Source: Legionella taurinensis (GTDB lineage Bacteria; Pseudomonadota; Gammaproteobacteria; Legionellales; Legionellaceae). Taken from it: a DNA stretch of 64,000 nt. Both the position numbers and the translations under genes were made by a program. The stretch spans positions 1,922,001 to 1,986,000 of the forward strand of contig NZ_UGOZ01000001.1 of NCBI RefSeq assembly GCF_900452865.1, given 5' to 3'. This document shows, in pieces, positions 26,081 to 35,217 of the stretch (positions within the stretch are counted from its first letter, which is position 1; the number at the start of each line of letters is the position of its first letter). The notes under the pieces are model-generated. The model was given only the letters and a program-made list of their open reading frames with translations. It was not told the origin of the DNA and searched no databases.

Positions 26081-27946
26081 ATGAACACAATTCGTTTAAC
26101 CATGGCTCAGGCTCTTTTACGGTTTTTAGCCAACCAATACGTGGTGATGGATGGCGTGGAGCAGCGCTTGGTCGAGGGCGTCTTCGGTATTTTTGGGCAT
26201 GGCAATGTCACAGGCCTTGGCGAAGCCCTGGAATATGACTCGGGCGGCCTGACCTATTATCAAGGCCATAATGAACAGGGCATGGCCCATACCGCCATTG
26301 CCTTTGCCAAACAGCATAACCGCTTGAAGATCTTTGCCTGCACGTCCTCGATTGGACCGGGCGCAACCAATATGGTGACTGCGGCGGCGACAGCCACCAC
26401 CAATCGCATTCCCCTGCTGCTTCTACCCGGGGACGTGTTCAGTTGCCGTCAACCCGATCCGGTGTTGCAGCAGCTCGAAATGCCGCATGACTACACGCTG
26501 TCTGTCAATGATTGCTTTAAACCGGTGAGCCGATACTGGGACAGGATTTCCCGCCCGGAACAATTGATGACGGCCTGCATCAATGCCTTTCGTGTGCTTA
26601 CCGATCCCGCAGAGACTGGCGCCGTGACCCTCTGCCTGCCGCAGGATGTGCAATCGGAATGTTACGATTACCCTGCGTCGTTTTTCAACAAACGCCAGTG
26701 GTTCATTGAGCGGCCCCCGCTGTCTCAGAACACCCTGCAGCGAGCCGTAAACCTCCTTAAGCAGGCAAAATGCCCCCTCCTCATTGCCGGAGGCGGTGTG
26801 CACTACTCCCTGGCCACAGCAACCCTGGCTGATTTTTCTGCCAGACACGGCATTGCAGTGGCTGAAACGCAGGCGGGTAAAAGTGCCCTTTCGGCAAGCC
26901 ATCCCTTCAATGTCGGGGGCATGGGGGTTACGGGTTCAGAGGCCGCCAACCGTCTTGCTGCGCAGGCGGACGTCATTCTGGTGGTCGGATCGCGTCTTCA
27001 GGATTTTACCACCGCATCCAAGTCAGGATTCAGGCAGACAGACTGCCAATTCATCAACCTCAATATCAGCCGTTTTGACAGCCTGAAAATGGACAGTCTC
27101 AGTTTAAAAGCCGATGCGCGTACCGGTCTTGAGCAATTGTCGCAGGCATTGGAGGATTATCAGACTGACCTGTCCTACCAACAACAGGTTAACGATTACC
27201 GGCGGGCCTGGGAAAAGGAATTAACGCGGATAAGCCAGCCGCTACGCCAAGACGGTCTTGAGCAAACAGCCGTCCTTGCTGAACTCAATCAATTTGTCAC
27301 CGCCGAGGATGTGATTGTCAGTGCTGCCGGCAGTCTGCCTGGGGATTTGCATCGCTTATGGCAATGCAAACAACCTAAGGATTATCATCTGGAATATGCT
27401 TATTCCTGCATGGGCTATGAAGTCGCCGCCGGGCTGGGGGTGCGTCTTGCCAAAGGAGGCGCGGGTGAGGTGTATGTGCTTGCAGGCGATGGCAGTTACC
27501 TGATGATGCATTCCGAATTGATCACCTGCATTCAGGAGCATAAAAAAATCACCATTCTCCTCTTTGATAACCACGGGTATCAGTGCATCCGCAACCTGCA
27601 GGAAGCGCATGGCAGCCAGGGATTTGGCAACGAATTCCGCTACCGCGATCCGCAATCCGGGCAATTAACAGGTGAGTACTTAACCATCGATTTTTGTCAG
27701 TATGCCGAGGCCCTGGGGGCAAAAAGTTTTTATGCAGAAAGCTATGAACAGTTTAACTCTGCACTGCAGGCCGCTAAACAGGAAACGCAAAGTTGCGTCA
27801 TCGTTTTACCGGTTCTGCCTAAAACCATGAGTCAGGGCTATCACACCTGGTGGCGGGTCGGCGTAGCGGCTCAATCCAAATCACCGCAGGTGCAACAAGC
27901 CTACGAACAAATGACCCGTCAGCTTGAAGCAATTAAAGATTATTAA
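26081..27946 (+). CDS. iolD: 3D-(3,5/4)-trihydroxycyclohexane-1,2-dione hydrolase
   Basis: This 621-residue thiamine-diphosphate enzyme has the IolD length and layout. The N-terminal domain has GIFGHGNVTGLGEAL and YYQGHNEQGMAHTAIAFAKQ with the catalytic Glu. The middle domain has PLLIAGGGVHYS and VILVVGSRLQDFTT. The C-terminal domain has the ThDP signature AGDGSYLMMHSELITCI ending in LLFDNHGYQCI. It opens the six-membered ring dione to 5-deoxy-glucuronate. An AAGGAA site precedes the ATG, and iolE begins ten bases after its stop. Confidence 0.93.
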   Translation: MNTIRLTMAQALLRFLANQYVVMDGVEQRLVEGVFGIFGHGNVTGLGEALEYDSGGLTYYQGHNEQGMAHTAIAFAKQHNRLKIFACTSSIGPGATNMVTAAATATTNRIPLLLLPGDVFSCRQPDPVLQQLEMPHDYTLSVNDCFKPVSRYWDRISRPEQLMTACINAFRVLTDPAETGAVTLCLPQDVQSECYDYPASFFNKRQWFIERPPLSQNTLQRAVNLLKQAKCPLLIAGGGVHYSLATATLADFSARHGIAVAETQAGKSALSASHPFNVGGMGVTGSEAANRLAAQADVILVVGSRLQDFTTASKSGFRQTDCQFINLNISRFDSLKMDSLSLKADARTGLEQLSQALEDYQTDLSYQQQVNDYRRAWEKELTRISQPLRQDGLEQTAVLAELNQFVTAEDVIVSAAGSLPGDLHRLWQCKQPKDYHLEYAYSCMGYEVAAGLGVRLAKGGAGEVYVLAGDGSYLMMHSELITCIQEHKKITILLFDNHGYQCIRNLQEAHGSQGFGNEFRYRDPQSGQLTGEYLTIDFCQYAEALGAKSFYAESYEQFNSALQAAKQETQSCVIVLPVLPKTMSQGYHTWWRVGVAAQSKSPQVQQAYEQMTRQLEAIKDY

Positions 27947-27956
27947 GGAGCAACAC

Positions 27957-28838
27957 ATGACCATTAAACTCGGCATCGCCCCCATTAACTGGTGCAATGA
28001 CGATGATCCATCCCTGGGTCGGGACATCAGCTTTGAACAATGCCTGCGGGAAATGGCCGAGGCCGGCTTTGTCGGCACGGAAATGGGCAACAAGTATCCC
28101 CGGAATCTGGCCGTGCTTAAACAATCGCTGGCTGAAAAAGGCCTTGAAATGGCCAGTGCCTGGTTCAGTACCTTTTTTACCGAAGCCGAGCAATACGATG
28201 CCACCCTGTCCCGCTTCCTTGATCATTTAAGTTTCATGCGTGCCTTAGGCGCCCGATTCGTCAATGTCTGTGAATGCGGCGGCGCCATTCAGGGAACGCC
28301 GCACCCCATTTTAGGACACAATAAACCGCAATTCAGCGCCAGCCAATGGCAGCAACTGATCCAGGGCTTACATACTATTGGCCGCATAGCCCATGATTTC
28401 AATATGCAGATAGCCTACCATTACCATGCAGGAACCGGTGTGTTTCACGAGCAAGAAATTGATTACCTGATGCAGCACACAAGCCCTGAGCTCGTCGCCC
28501 TGCTGCTGGATACCGGACACGCCGCAATGGCTGGCATTCACCCGGTCAGCCTGATTAAAAAACACGGCCAGCGAATCCGTTATGTGCATTTAAAAGACAT
28601 CCGCAGCCACATTCTTCATCAGGTCCAACAGCAGGAATTAAGTTTCATGGACGCCGTGCGTCTGGGTGTGTTTACCGTTCCTGGGGATGGGCAACTGGAT
28701 TTTGCGGCCGTTGTTGACGAATTGCGGCAATTGAATTATCAGGGGTGGATGATTGTTGAGGCAGAGCAGGATCCAGCCAAGGCGCCGCCTTTAGACTATG
28801 CACGCAAAGCCTATGCCTATCTGACGGAGGTGATATAG
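27957..28838 (+). CDS. iolE: Myo-inosose-2 dehydratase
   Basis: This 293-residue TIM-barrel protein of the xylose-isomerase-like family shows the IolE opening KLGIAPINWCNDDDP, then GFVGTEMGNKYP, AYHYHAGTGV, LLLDTGHAAMAG and RYVHLKDI, which supply metal-binding Glu, His and Asp. It dehydrates 2-keto-myo-inositol to the dione used by IolD. The ATG at 27957 has AAGGAG six bases upstream; the frame that opens at 27924 overlaps iolD and is rejected. It is the last gene of the operon; iolJ and iolA are not in the window. Confidence 0.92.
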   Translation: MTIKLGIAPINWCNDDDPSLGRDISFEQCLREMAEAGFVGTEMGNKYPRNLAVLKQSLAEKGLEMASAWFSTFFTEAEQYDATLSRFLDHLSFMRALGARFVNVCECGGAIQGTPHPILGHNKPQFSASQWQQLIQGLHTIGRIAHDFNMQIAYHYHAGTGVFHEQEIDYLMQHTSPELVALLLDTGHAAMAGIHPVSLIKKHGQRIRYVHLKDIRSHILHQVQQQELSFMDAVRLGVFTVPGDGQLDFAAVVDELRQLNYQGWMIVEAEQDPAKAPPLDYARKAYAYLTEVI

Positions 28839-28883
28839 CTTGAGCCTACGGACATCAGGGCTGGGCTTAGGCAGGTGGGTTAA

Positions 28884-28892
28884 TGCTATAAT
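28884..28892 (+). promoter_or_regulatory. Extended -10 promoter of the HDAC-like gene
   Basis: TG-C-TATAAT (28884-28892) is a perfect extended -10 element 27 bp before the start codon. No good -35 box is seen at the usual distance, as is normal for extended -10 promoters. Confidence 0.55.
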
Positions 28893-28919
28893 TTTAAAAA
28901 GCACCGCAAGGCATGAACC

Positions 28920-29843
28920 ATGATCGATATCATCACCCATGACGTTTGCCAGTTGCATGACATGGGGCAATTTCATCCCGAATCGCCGGCGCGGATTGAA
29001 GCCATTATGGATGAACTTCAAACCTCAGCCCTCCCTCTGCAATGGCATACGGCAAGGCCAATCGACAGTCAATGGCTCTACGCCACCCACGACAGAGCAC
29101 ATGTTGATCATGTGTTCGCCGCCTCCCCTGTGCACGGGTACAAAGCGGTCGGTCCTGACGCCCTGATGAATCCGTTTTCCCTGAATGCTGCCCTGCACGC
29201 TGCCGGCAGCCTTATTCAGGCCGTGGATAAAGTGTATCAGCAGCAAGCCACGCAAGTGTTTTGCCTGGTCAGACCCCCAGGGCATCATGCGGAATATAAT
29301 CAGGCCATGGGGTTTTGCTTTTTTAACACGATTGCAAGCGGCGTCATTTATGCCCTTAAGCATTACGGGGTTAAAAAAGCGGGCATTGTTGACTTTGACG
29401 TTCACCATGGCAATGGCACTCAGCACATTTTAAAAGACAAACCAGAGGTCCTTTTCTGTTCTTCTTTTCAACACCCTTTTTACCCGTTCACACCCCTAGT
29501 CAGGGATCATCCGAACATTATCCACTTACCGCTTGCAGCCGGAACAGCCGGCGAAGAATACCGACTGCGTTTTGAAGAGAGCATCCTTGCGCCCTTGCAG
29601 GCATTTAAACCCGATATTCTTTTTGTTTCCGCAGGTTTTGACGCGCATAAGCGGGACCCCATCGGTGGCTTAAATCTGGATGAAGATGACTTTTACTGGC
29701 TTGGGCACACCCTCGCCAATCTTGCCGCAAATTATTGTGAGGGCCACATCATTTCTGTTCTTGAAGGCGGTTATCACCTCGAGGCCTTGGCTGATTCTAC
29801 CCACAGTTACCTTTGCGGGCTGTATGACGGCAGCCCTCACTAA
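28920..29843 (+). CDS. Histone deacetylase family protein
   Basis: This 307-residue protein is a class II-type (HdaH/AcuC-like) zinc deacetylase. It shows MGQFHPESPARIEAIM near the start, RPPGHHAEYNQAMGFCFFN with the catalytic His pair, IVDFDVHHGNGTQHIL with metal Asp/His, FVSAGFDAHKRDPIGGL with the second metal Asp, and VLEGGYHLEALADS. The full catalytic set is present. Bacterial members deacetylate polyamines or proteins, and the substrate here is unknown. No secretion signal is evident. Its stop overlaps the end of the convergent 2H phosphoesterase gene by four bases. Confidence 0.88.
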   Translation: MIDIITHDVCQLHDMGQFHPESPARIEAIMDELQTSALPLQWHTARPIDSQWLYATHDRAHVDHVFAASPVHGYKAVGPDALMNPFSLNAALHAAGSLIQAVDKVYQQQATQVFCLVRPPGHHAEYNQAMGFCFFNTIASGVIYALKHYGVKKAGIVDFDVHHGNGTQHILKDKPEVLFCSSFQHPFYPFTPLVRDHPNIIHLPLAAGTAGEEYRLRFEESILAPLQAFKPDILFVSAGFDAHKRDPIGGLNLDEDDFYWLGHTLANLAANYCEGHIISVLEGGYHLEALADSTHSYLCGLYDGSPH

Positions 29844-30505
29844 GCGTTTTGCTCTTCCCAGGGTATAAAGGCCGTCATGTCGTTGAAACAATACAATCCA
29901 GCGGGCTTAAGCGACCAGGTGTCGGTGTGATGCTGCAGCAGTTTTTGCAGCCTGTTGCTGACATGCCGGGTAATGGTCTGCAGGCGCTCGTCGGATGGCG
30001 TTTGATAACGATACGCCAGGGTAATGTGAAAAACACGGGGTATTTTATGTTCAAGATTATGGTCTCGCGCCAGCGTCACGATGGCGTCTCGCATGGCCGC
30101 CGGCAGATGGCCATAAAGCTGGATGACATCACTGACGACGATTTTTTCAATGGTCAGTGTCGGCTTTAGGCACCGCTGATCAAGACTCGCTTTTAAGCGC
30201 TGTAAGAACAGGCGATGCTCCAACAGAAACCGGTCCCACCCTTGCCCGCCCTCATTAGCTTGGGTAAACACGTTGATGGCCGTCATGTGGTAACTGCCCA
30301 TGGGCAGTGGCGAAAAATAACGCAGAAGCAAGGGATCATCGACCAACGCCTGATAAACGGATTGCCAGAAAGTGGCGTCTTCCTCCCTGACGGGGCAAAT
30401 GACTGTCACGCCCGGAAACAGCGTGTAATGGCCATCGGCATTAATCTTTATCAAGGGTGTGGTTGAGTAAGGCAATTGAAGCTCCGCAATCGGATGTATT
30501 GTCAT
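29840..30505 (-). CDS. 2H phosphoesterase superfamily protein (DUF1868-like)
   Basis: This 221-residue protein contains the two HxT motifs that define 2H phosphoesterases: YHMTAINVF at about residue 85 and FHITLAYRY at about residue 172, each on a hydrophobic strand. Such enzymes open cyclic phosphodiesters of nucleotides or RNA ends. PLPMGSYHMT and the spacing suggest the DUF1868 subgroup. The ATG at 30505 is preferred, since the frame opening at 30571 would run into the promoter region of the divergent gene; its ribosome site is weak. No catalytic partner gene is adjacent. Confidence 0.65.
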   Translation of the reverse strand: MTIHPIAELQLPYSTTPLIKINADGHYTLFPGVTVICPVREEDATFWQSVYQALVDDPLLLRYFSPLPMGSYHMTAINVFTQANEGGQGWDRFLLEHRLFLQRLKASLDQRCLKPTLTIEKIVVSDVIQLYGHLPAAMRDAIVTLARDHNLEHKIPRVFHITLAYRYQTPSDERLQTITRHVSNRLQKLLQHHTDTWSLKPAGLYCFNDMTAFIPWEEQNA

Positions 30506-30562
30506 TTTAAAAAGACTTGCACGTTTGTCAATTTCACATTGTTTAATCAACGGGAATATACC

Positions 30563-30568
30563 TATAAT
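30563..30568 (+). promoter_or_regulatory. -10 box of the FMN glutamate-synthase-like gene
   Basis: A perfect TATAAT lies 29 bp before the start at 30597. The best -35 candidate is TTGTTT at 30539-30544 (18-base spacing), which matches consensus only in TTG. Confidence 0.45.
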
Positions 30569-30596
30569 CAAGGCAGGGCTTCAAGGAGAGAAAACG

Positions 30597-32168
30597 ATGC
30601 GACGGCAATGGTATATCGGTTTTGGAGTGGTTTTATTAGGCATCCTGCTGTTTCTGGTGATGCTGCATGATACCATCTGGTTTTTAGCGGTATTGACACC
30701 CATTGTCATTCTGTGGATTTACGACACTACCCAGAAAGAGCATACCATACTGCGCAATTTCCCGGTGCTTGGGCATTCCCGCTACCTTCTTGAATTTTTC
30801 CGCCCGGAAATTCAGCAGTATTTCATTGCCGACAATGAAGCGGAACGACCGTTCAACCGCGAGGCACGATCACTTATTTACCAACGCGCCAAAAATGTAC
30901 GTGACACGGTTCCTTTCGGCACTGAACGCGAAATCACCCAGGTGGGATATACCTGGGTTTTGCATTCGCTGGCACCCAAGCATGTTTCTGAAGTCGAACC
31001 GCGCATCATTGTGGGCGGACCCGATTGCAAAAAACCGTACAGCGCCTCGCGCTTAAACATTTCAGCCATGAGTTACGGGTCGTTATCGCCCAATGCCATC
31101 ATGGCCTTGAACAAGGGGGCCCAACTGGGCAGCTTTGCCCATAATACCGGTGAAGGGGGTTTAAGCCCCTACCATCTGCAGGGCGGTGATATCATTTTCC
31201 AGCTAGGGACAGCCTACTTTGGCTGCCGCGATGATCAGGGGCGTTTCAGTGAAGACGAGTTTAAAATTGAAGCGAACCGCGAACAAGTCAAAATGATCGA
31301 AATCAAATTATCGCAGGGCGCGAAACCGTCGCATGGCGGTATTCTGCCTGCCGCCAAGCTGACACCGGAGATTGCACGGGTCAGGAAAGTGAAAATGGGA
31401 GAGGACGTCCTATCTCCTCCAGCACATACCGCGTTCAATTCGCCAATTGGTCTACTGGAATTTGTGAAAAAACTCCGCGATTTGTCCGGGGGAAAGCCGG
31501 TTGGTTTTAAATTGTGCCTGGGTCGTAAAGAAGAATTTCTGAGCATTTGCAAAGCCATGCTGACAACCAATATCCTGCCGGATTTCATCACGGTAGACGG
31601 TGCCGAAGGCGGTACCGGGGCCGCACCGCTTGAATACACCAACCGGGTCGGCGAACCCCTGGAAGCGGCACTGGTGTTTGTGCACAATGCGTTGGTCGGC
31701 ATCAATGTGCGTGACAAAATCCGCGTCATTTGCAGCGGCAAGGTGTACAGTGGCTATGATCTGGTGGCTAAAATTGCCATGGGCGCCGACATGTGCAATG
31801 CCGCGCGGGCCATGATGATGGCTATCGGCTGCATTCAGTCCAAACAATGCAATGCCAACACCTGCCCTACCGGGGTTGCAACCCAGAATGAGCGCCTGCA
31901 ACGCGGCCTGGTTGTGGATGTTAAAAAGCAGCGTGTCGTCAATTACCATCGCAACACCATGAAAAGTTTTCTGGAAATGGTGGGAGCCATGGGTCTTTCC
32001 AATCCCAGCGACTTAAAACCGGACTTTCTGATGCGCCGTGTCAGCGAAGAATCCGTGAAATCCTTCTGTGAAATCTATGACTATTTAAAACCGGGCCAGC
32101 TTTTAGGGTCGGATATCCCGCCAAGCTATAAAAAATACTGGGATTTGGCCACAGCAGAAAAATTCTAA
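30597..32168 (+). CDS. FMN-binding glutamate synthase-like protein, membrane anchored
   Basis: This 523-residue protein begins with two hydrophobic segments (about residues 5-45) and continues as a glutamate-synthase alpha-subunit-type TIM barrel. Key parts are RLNISAMSYGSLSPNAI, LGSFAHNTGEGGLSPYHL, KLSQGAKPSHGGILPA, ITVDGAEGGTGAAPLEY, and CNANTCPTGVATQ near the Fe-S region. The glutaminase domain of true GOGAT is absent. Relatives occur widely as stand-alone GltB2-like proteins of unknown exact reaction. The ATG at 30597 has an AAGGAG site; the upstream extension to 30525 is rejected. Confidence 0.82.
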   Translation: MRRQWYIGFGVVLLGILLFLVMLHDTIWFLAVLTPIVILWIYDTTQKEHTILRNFPVLGHSRYLLEFFRPEIQQYFIADNEAERPFNREARSLIYQRAKNVRDTVPFGTEREITQVGYTWVLHSLAPKHVSEVEPRIIVGGPDCKKPYSASRLNISAMSYGSLSPNAIMALNKGAQLGSFAHNTGEGGLSPYHLQGGDIIFQLGTAYFGCRDDQGRFSEDEFKIEANREQVKMIEIKLSQGAKPSHGGILPAAKLTPEIARVRKVKMGEDVLSPPAHTAFNSPIGLLEFVKKLRDLSGGKPVGFKLCLGRKEEFLSICKAMLTTNILPDFITVDGAEGGTGAAPLEYTNRVGEPLEAALVFVHNALVGINVRDKIRVICSGKVYSGYDLVAKIAMGADMCNAARAMMMAIGCIQSKQCNANTCPTGVATQNERLQRGLVVDVKKQRVVNYHRNTMKSFLEMVGAMGLSNPSDLKPDFLMRRVSEESVKSFCEIYDYLKPGQLLGSDIPPSYKKYWDLATAEKF

Positions 32169-32184
32169 ATCCGCCCGACAATGG

Positions 32185-32204
32185 CCGGGGTTATTTTTCC
32201 CCGG
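32185..32204. terminator. Convergent stem-loop
   Basis: CCGGGG and CCCCGG (six-base stem, loop TTATTTTT) lie between the FMN protein stop and, overlapping, the stop codon of the minus-strand methyltransferase gene. It could serve both genes. Confidence 0.45.
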
Positions 32205-32964
32205 TCACAACAAACACCGACAATTTAAAAAGGTAATCCCCCTGGTACTGCTCTTTCACTTTTTCGGCATAGGTTTGCACCATGGCTTCATTGATGCGTT
32301 TGATTTCGTCAGGCTCAATTTGCCCATGGAAGAAAGGGATGCCGTTTACAAATTTACGGAAGGTGTCTAATGAAGGTAATGTCAAGGCTTCGCCGACGCG
32401 TTGAATGTGCACTGTTTTAAGCGGCAAATCACGGAGATGCTCCATGCCCTCATGAAGTCGGGAGTAATCCACAGGGGGCTTGAATTCGCGCAGGGAAGCA
32501 AACTGCCCTGAATCCCTGACACTGTTAAACGTCCACATGAAGGGATCATCCCCGGTAGGGAACAGCGTGAAAAACCGGCCTCCTGGTTTAAGCGCCCGGG
32601 TGATATTAGCGAATGCCCGTTTGATGTCGCTTGCCCATTGCAGACACCAGAAAGACACAATGTAATCAAACGCCGTCTCAAAAGGCAACGTCAATACATC
32701 CGCCTGTTGCCAGTCGGCATTCGGGTAATCCCTGGCGGTTTCTTTAGCCAGCGCCAACATGTTGTCCGAGGCATCGACACCCAGAAAAGAGCCGAGGGGT
32801 ACCTTTTCAATGATTTTTAAACTGAAACTGCCGTTACCGCAGCCGATATCCAGCACCGCATCTTGCGGTTTGATTTCTAACTGAGGTAAAAACGTGTCGG
32901 CGATGGTGGCTTGGATAAAGGAGCCGATGGCATAGTCTGATGCCGGCCATTCCTGATTTGACAT
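32191..32964 (-). CDS. Class I SAM-dependent methyltransferase
   Basis: This 257-residue protein has the methyltransferase core VLDIGCGNGSFSLKIIEKVPLGSFLGVDAS (motif I and strand 2) at about residues 38-67. ADWQQADVLTLPFETAFDYIVSFWCLQWASD and ALKPGGRFFTLFPTG follow. The layout resembles trans-aconitate or ubiquinone-type methyltransferases, with the substrate unknown. The start at 32964 has a GAGGAA site; the frame opening at 33018 would overlap the upstream gene. It lies 44 bp downstream of the secreted-protein gene with a GC-rich hairpin between them. Confidence 0.83.
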   Translation of the reverse strand: MSNQEWPASDYAIGSFIQATIADTFLPQLEIKPQDAVLDIGCGNGSFSLKIIEKVPLGSFLGVDASDNMLALAKETARDYPNADWQQADVLTLPFETAFDYIVSFWCLQWASDIKRAFANITRALKPGGRFFTLFPTGDDPFMWTFNSVRDSGQFASLREFKPPVDYSRLHEGMEHLRDLPLKTVHIQRVGEALTLPSLDTFRKFVNGIPFFHGQIEPDEIKRINEAMVQTYAEKVKEQYQGDYLFKLSVFVVTGEK

Positions 32965-32982
32965 GATTTCCTCACAATAACG

Positions 32983-33002
32983 CCCGGGCACTGAGGCCCG
33001 GG
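32983..33002 (-). terminator. GC-rich stem-loop after the secreted-protein gene
   Basis: CCCGGGC (32983-32989) pairs with GCCCGGG (32996-33002) around a six-base loop, seven bases beyond the stop at 33009. No long T-run follows on the minus strand. Confidence 0.45.
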
Positions 33003-33008
33003 ACAGGG

Positions 33009-33851
33009 TTATAAACAATGTTTGTTGTCGTATTTGGTGCAGTGATGACCAAAGTACATCCGCAAGGGTGAAGTATAGACCTTCGGCGCCTTCTCCATCA
33101 AAAACAGAAGTTCCGGCTGCAGTTCCACGTAGTTGGCATGGCTTAGCACCCCCGAATAGGTCCGGTCGGCAAAAGCATAGAACCAGCGATTGATGAACGG
33201 CAGGATCAAACCCGGATCGTTGGAATAAAAGCGTTCATAAATGTCATGAGTCAACTCATTCATCAGATCATAGTTGCTGGCGAAATAATGGCTCTGGTTG
33301 TCATGTCGATAACGCAGTAGCCTGCTGTCATTGCGATGATTCAAAACCCCCGCATCAATGTTAAGCGACACCGCGACACCCGTTGCGGATTCCACCTCAA
33401 AAGGAACACCCAGTAAATCCTGGCCATTGTGTGAACGCAGGTAATTTTCAAGGTAATAAATGGCGCCGTCGTTTAAGGGATCAAAATAACTGTTGATGGC
33501 GAAATGTACTGCATACTCGGTCTTGGGATCATAACCGCAGAAAACCAGAGTGTTGTATAAAAATTTTTCATAGGTAATTTTTGACACGAAAAAATCTTCA
33601 ATGTCCTGGATTATTGCCTCGCAATGGCGTTCACCGCTGAGCGCACCCTGAACACGTACGATCTGAGTCGGGTAAGGCTGATGCCGCTCAAACCCTTGCT
33701 TATGCCCTGCAACATCCTGAAAATTGCTGTATTGCTTTACAACCGCCTGGCCGTCAAAAACCGGATCGATCACTGCTTTAGGCGGTTCTGCCAGGTTGGC
33801 AAAACTTAACGGGGACAGAAGAAACAATGACGCTACAAGTGACATTTTCAT
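33009..33851 (-). CDS. Hypothetical secreted protein
   Basis: This 280-residue protein has a clear signal peptide (MKMSLVASLFLLSPLSFA). I do not recognise the mature protein. It is rich in aromatic residues and has four Cys: HCEAI, FCGYD, and a C-terminal pair in HHCTKYDNKHCL. A stretch YHLMN-type, ANYDLMNELTHDIYERFYSNDPG, carries an ELTHDIYE pattern, but no HExxH or other catalytic motif is evident. Periplasmic or secreted location is likely. It may share a transcript with the methyltransferase gene. Confidence 0.6.
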   Translation of the reverse strand: MKMSLVASLFLLSPLSFANLAEPPKAVIDPVFDGQAVVKQYSNFQDVAGHKQGFERHQPYPTQIVRVQGALSGERHCEAIIQDIEDFFVSKITYEKFLYNTLVFCGYDPKTEYAVHFAINSYFDPLNDGAIYYLENYLRSHNGQDLLGVPFEVESATGVAVSLNIDAGVLNHRNDSRLLRYRHDNQSHYFASNYDLMNELTHDIYERFYSNDPGLILPFINRWFYAFADRTYSGVLSHANYVELQPELLFLMEKAPKVYTSPLRMYFGHHCTKYDNKHCL

Positions 33852-33958
33852 AATTAATTCCTTTTAAAATGAAAAAGACTTCGCGAGGGCTTACGAAGAC
33901 GGGTTACTTCCTCCAAATCCATTCTACTCTGACTTGCTGATAACACCAAATCAACACA

Positions 33959-35128
33959 GTGAATCAGGATTCGCCAACCCGTTTGCACGGCCCCGGTGTA
34001 TCCGGTATGGTAGGAGGCAGCAGCATCGCAAATCAGGCCATGATAATGGATAAGAACATTCGAATTTACGCAGAAACAGCCGAAGCGCTGGGACTGCCGG
34101 CGGTATTCCAGCCGGAACTGAATATACTGAACATCAAGCTCAGCCGCCGTTGCTATTATTTCCATGCCGCCATCACCCCGTTTAACCAGGGCGCGAGCAT
34201 TTACATTGCCAAACACAAGTATTTAGCCAATTATTTGCTCGACAGGGCCGGTTTTCCAGTTCCTAAAGCGGCCTTGTTTCTTGCCAAGCATTTCAGCAAA
34301 GCGATCCTTTGCCAAAAAATAGAGCACTTTCGCTTTCCGCTGGTCGCCAAGCCGGCTCAGGATACTGTGCGGGGACGTGATGTCTTCTGCAACATTAAAG
34401 ACGTAGACACCCTCTATGCTTACCTTGACGAGCAATTAAATACACACAAATCCATGCAGGTGGAAGAATTTCATCAGGGCCTTAAAGAATACCGCGTCCT
34501 GGTGTTTAAACGCCGCGTGATTGGCGTCGTTGAGCGCTTTGGCGCCAGGGTAACGGGCGATGGGCGTCAGACCCTTGCCCAGCTGATTGACGCCAGTAAC
34601 GCGGCGCGTGAGAAATTAAGCGATAAATTAACCATTTCGCCGCTGGTGGTTGATCAGGAATACCGGCAATGCCTGACTGAACAGGGCTTAACACTGGAAA
34701 GCATTCCCGCGGCAGGACAAACAGTTCATTTGTGCCATACCGTCAACACCGGGCGCGGCGGCGATATCGTTTCCCATGGCAAAAAAATCCATCCCCGCAA
34801 TGCACGCCTGCTGGTGAAAGCAGCCAAAACCTTAGGCCTGCAGTTTGTCGGATTTGATGTGTTATGTGAAGACATTAATCAATCGTTTGATCACACCCGA
34901 TGGCTTATTCTCGAAGGCAATTTTAATCCTAACATCACCATTCATGAAATTCCTCATCGCGGGACTCCAAGCCCTGTCACCCGTATCCTGTTGCTCGATT
35001 TAATCAAACGTCACCCGCTGGCCTACCTTGCCGCTTTATCCCGAAAAAAATACGTGGGCATTGGCATAAAATTCACCTTGATTGTGAGCTTAATCCTGCT
35101 TCTGGAACAATTGGCTAAACGCATTTGA
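33959..35128 (+). CDS. ATP-grasp ligase with C-terminal membrane segment
   Basis: This is a protein of up to 389 residues with an ATP-grasp fold like those of cyanophycin synthetase or peptide ligases. Visible parts are KYLANYLLDRAGFPVPKAALF, FPLVAKPAQDTVRGRDVFCNI (ATP-binding Lys and Gly/Asp loop), MQVEEFHQGLKEYRVLVFKRRVIGVVER, VTGDGRQTLAQLID, and HTRWLILEGNFNPNI, in which the Glu and Asn residues should bind Mg2+. The last 25 residues contain a hydrophobic helix (GIKFTLIVSLILLLEQLA), an unusual membrane anchor for this fold. The GTG at 33959 is the longest start; ATGs at 34007, 34040 or 34046 are possible and none has a strong ribosome site. The substrates are unknown. Confidence 0.7.
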   Translation: MNQDSPTRLHGPGVSGMVGGSSIANQAMIMDKNIRIYAETAEALGLPAVFQPELNILNIKLSRRCYYFHAAITPFNQGASIYIAKHKYLANYLLDRAGFPVPKAALFLAKHFSKAILCQKIEHFRFPLVAKPAQDTVRGRDVFCNIKDVDTLYAYLDEQLNTHKSMQVEEFHQGLKEYRVLVFKRRVIGVVERFGARVTGDGRQTLAQLIDASNAAREKLSDKLTISPLVVDQEYRQCLTEQGLTLESIPAAGQTVHLCHTVNTGRGGDIVSHGKKIHPRNARLLVKAAKTLGLQFVGFDVLCEDINQSFDHTRWLILEGNFNPNITIHEIPHRGTPSPVTRILLLDLIKRHPLAYLAALSRKKYVGIGIKFTLIVSLILLLEQLAKRI

Positions 35129-35217
35129 TTTTTCATTGATTTTCTTACAATTCCTCTTGTAAATCCCTGCTCCGCGTGAAATTATCTTGTTATTTTTTTA
35201 TTCACAAGGAGTTGAAT

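Noticed and set aside
31452-31949. 165-codon frame opposite the FMN glutamate-synthase-like gene
   Set aside because: Antisense shadow in a conserved enzyme gene.
32983-33002. CCCGGG-rich palindrome as a transcription-factor site
   Set aside because: Its position just past a stop codon makes a hairpin in RNA the simpler reading.
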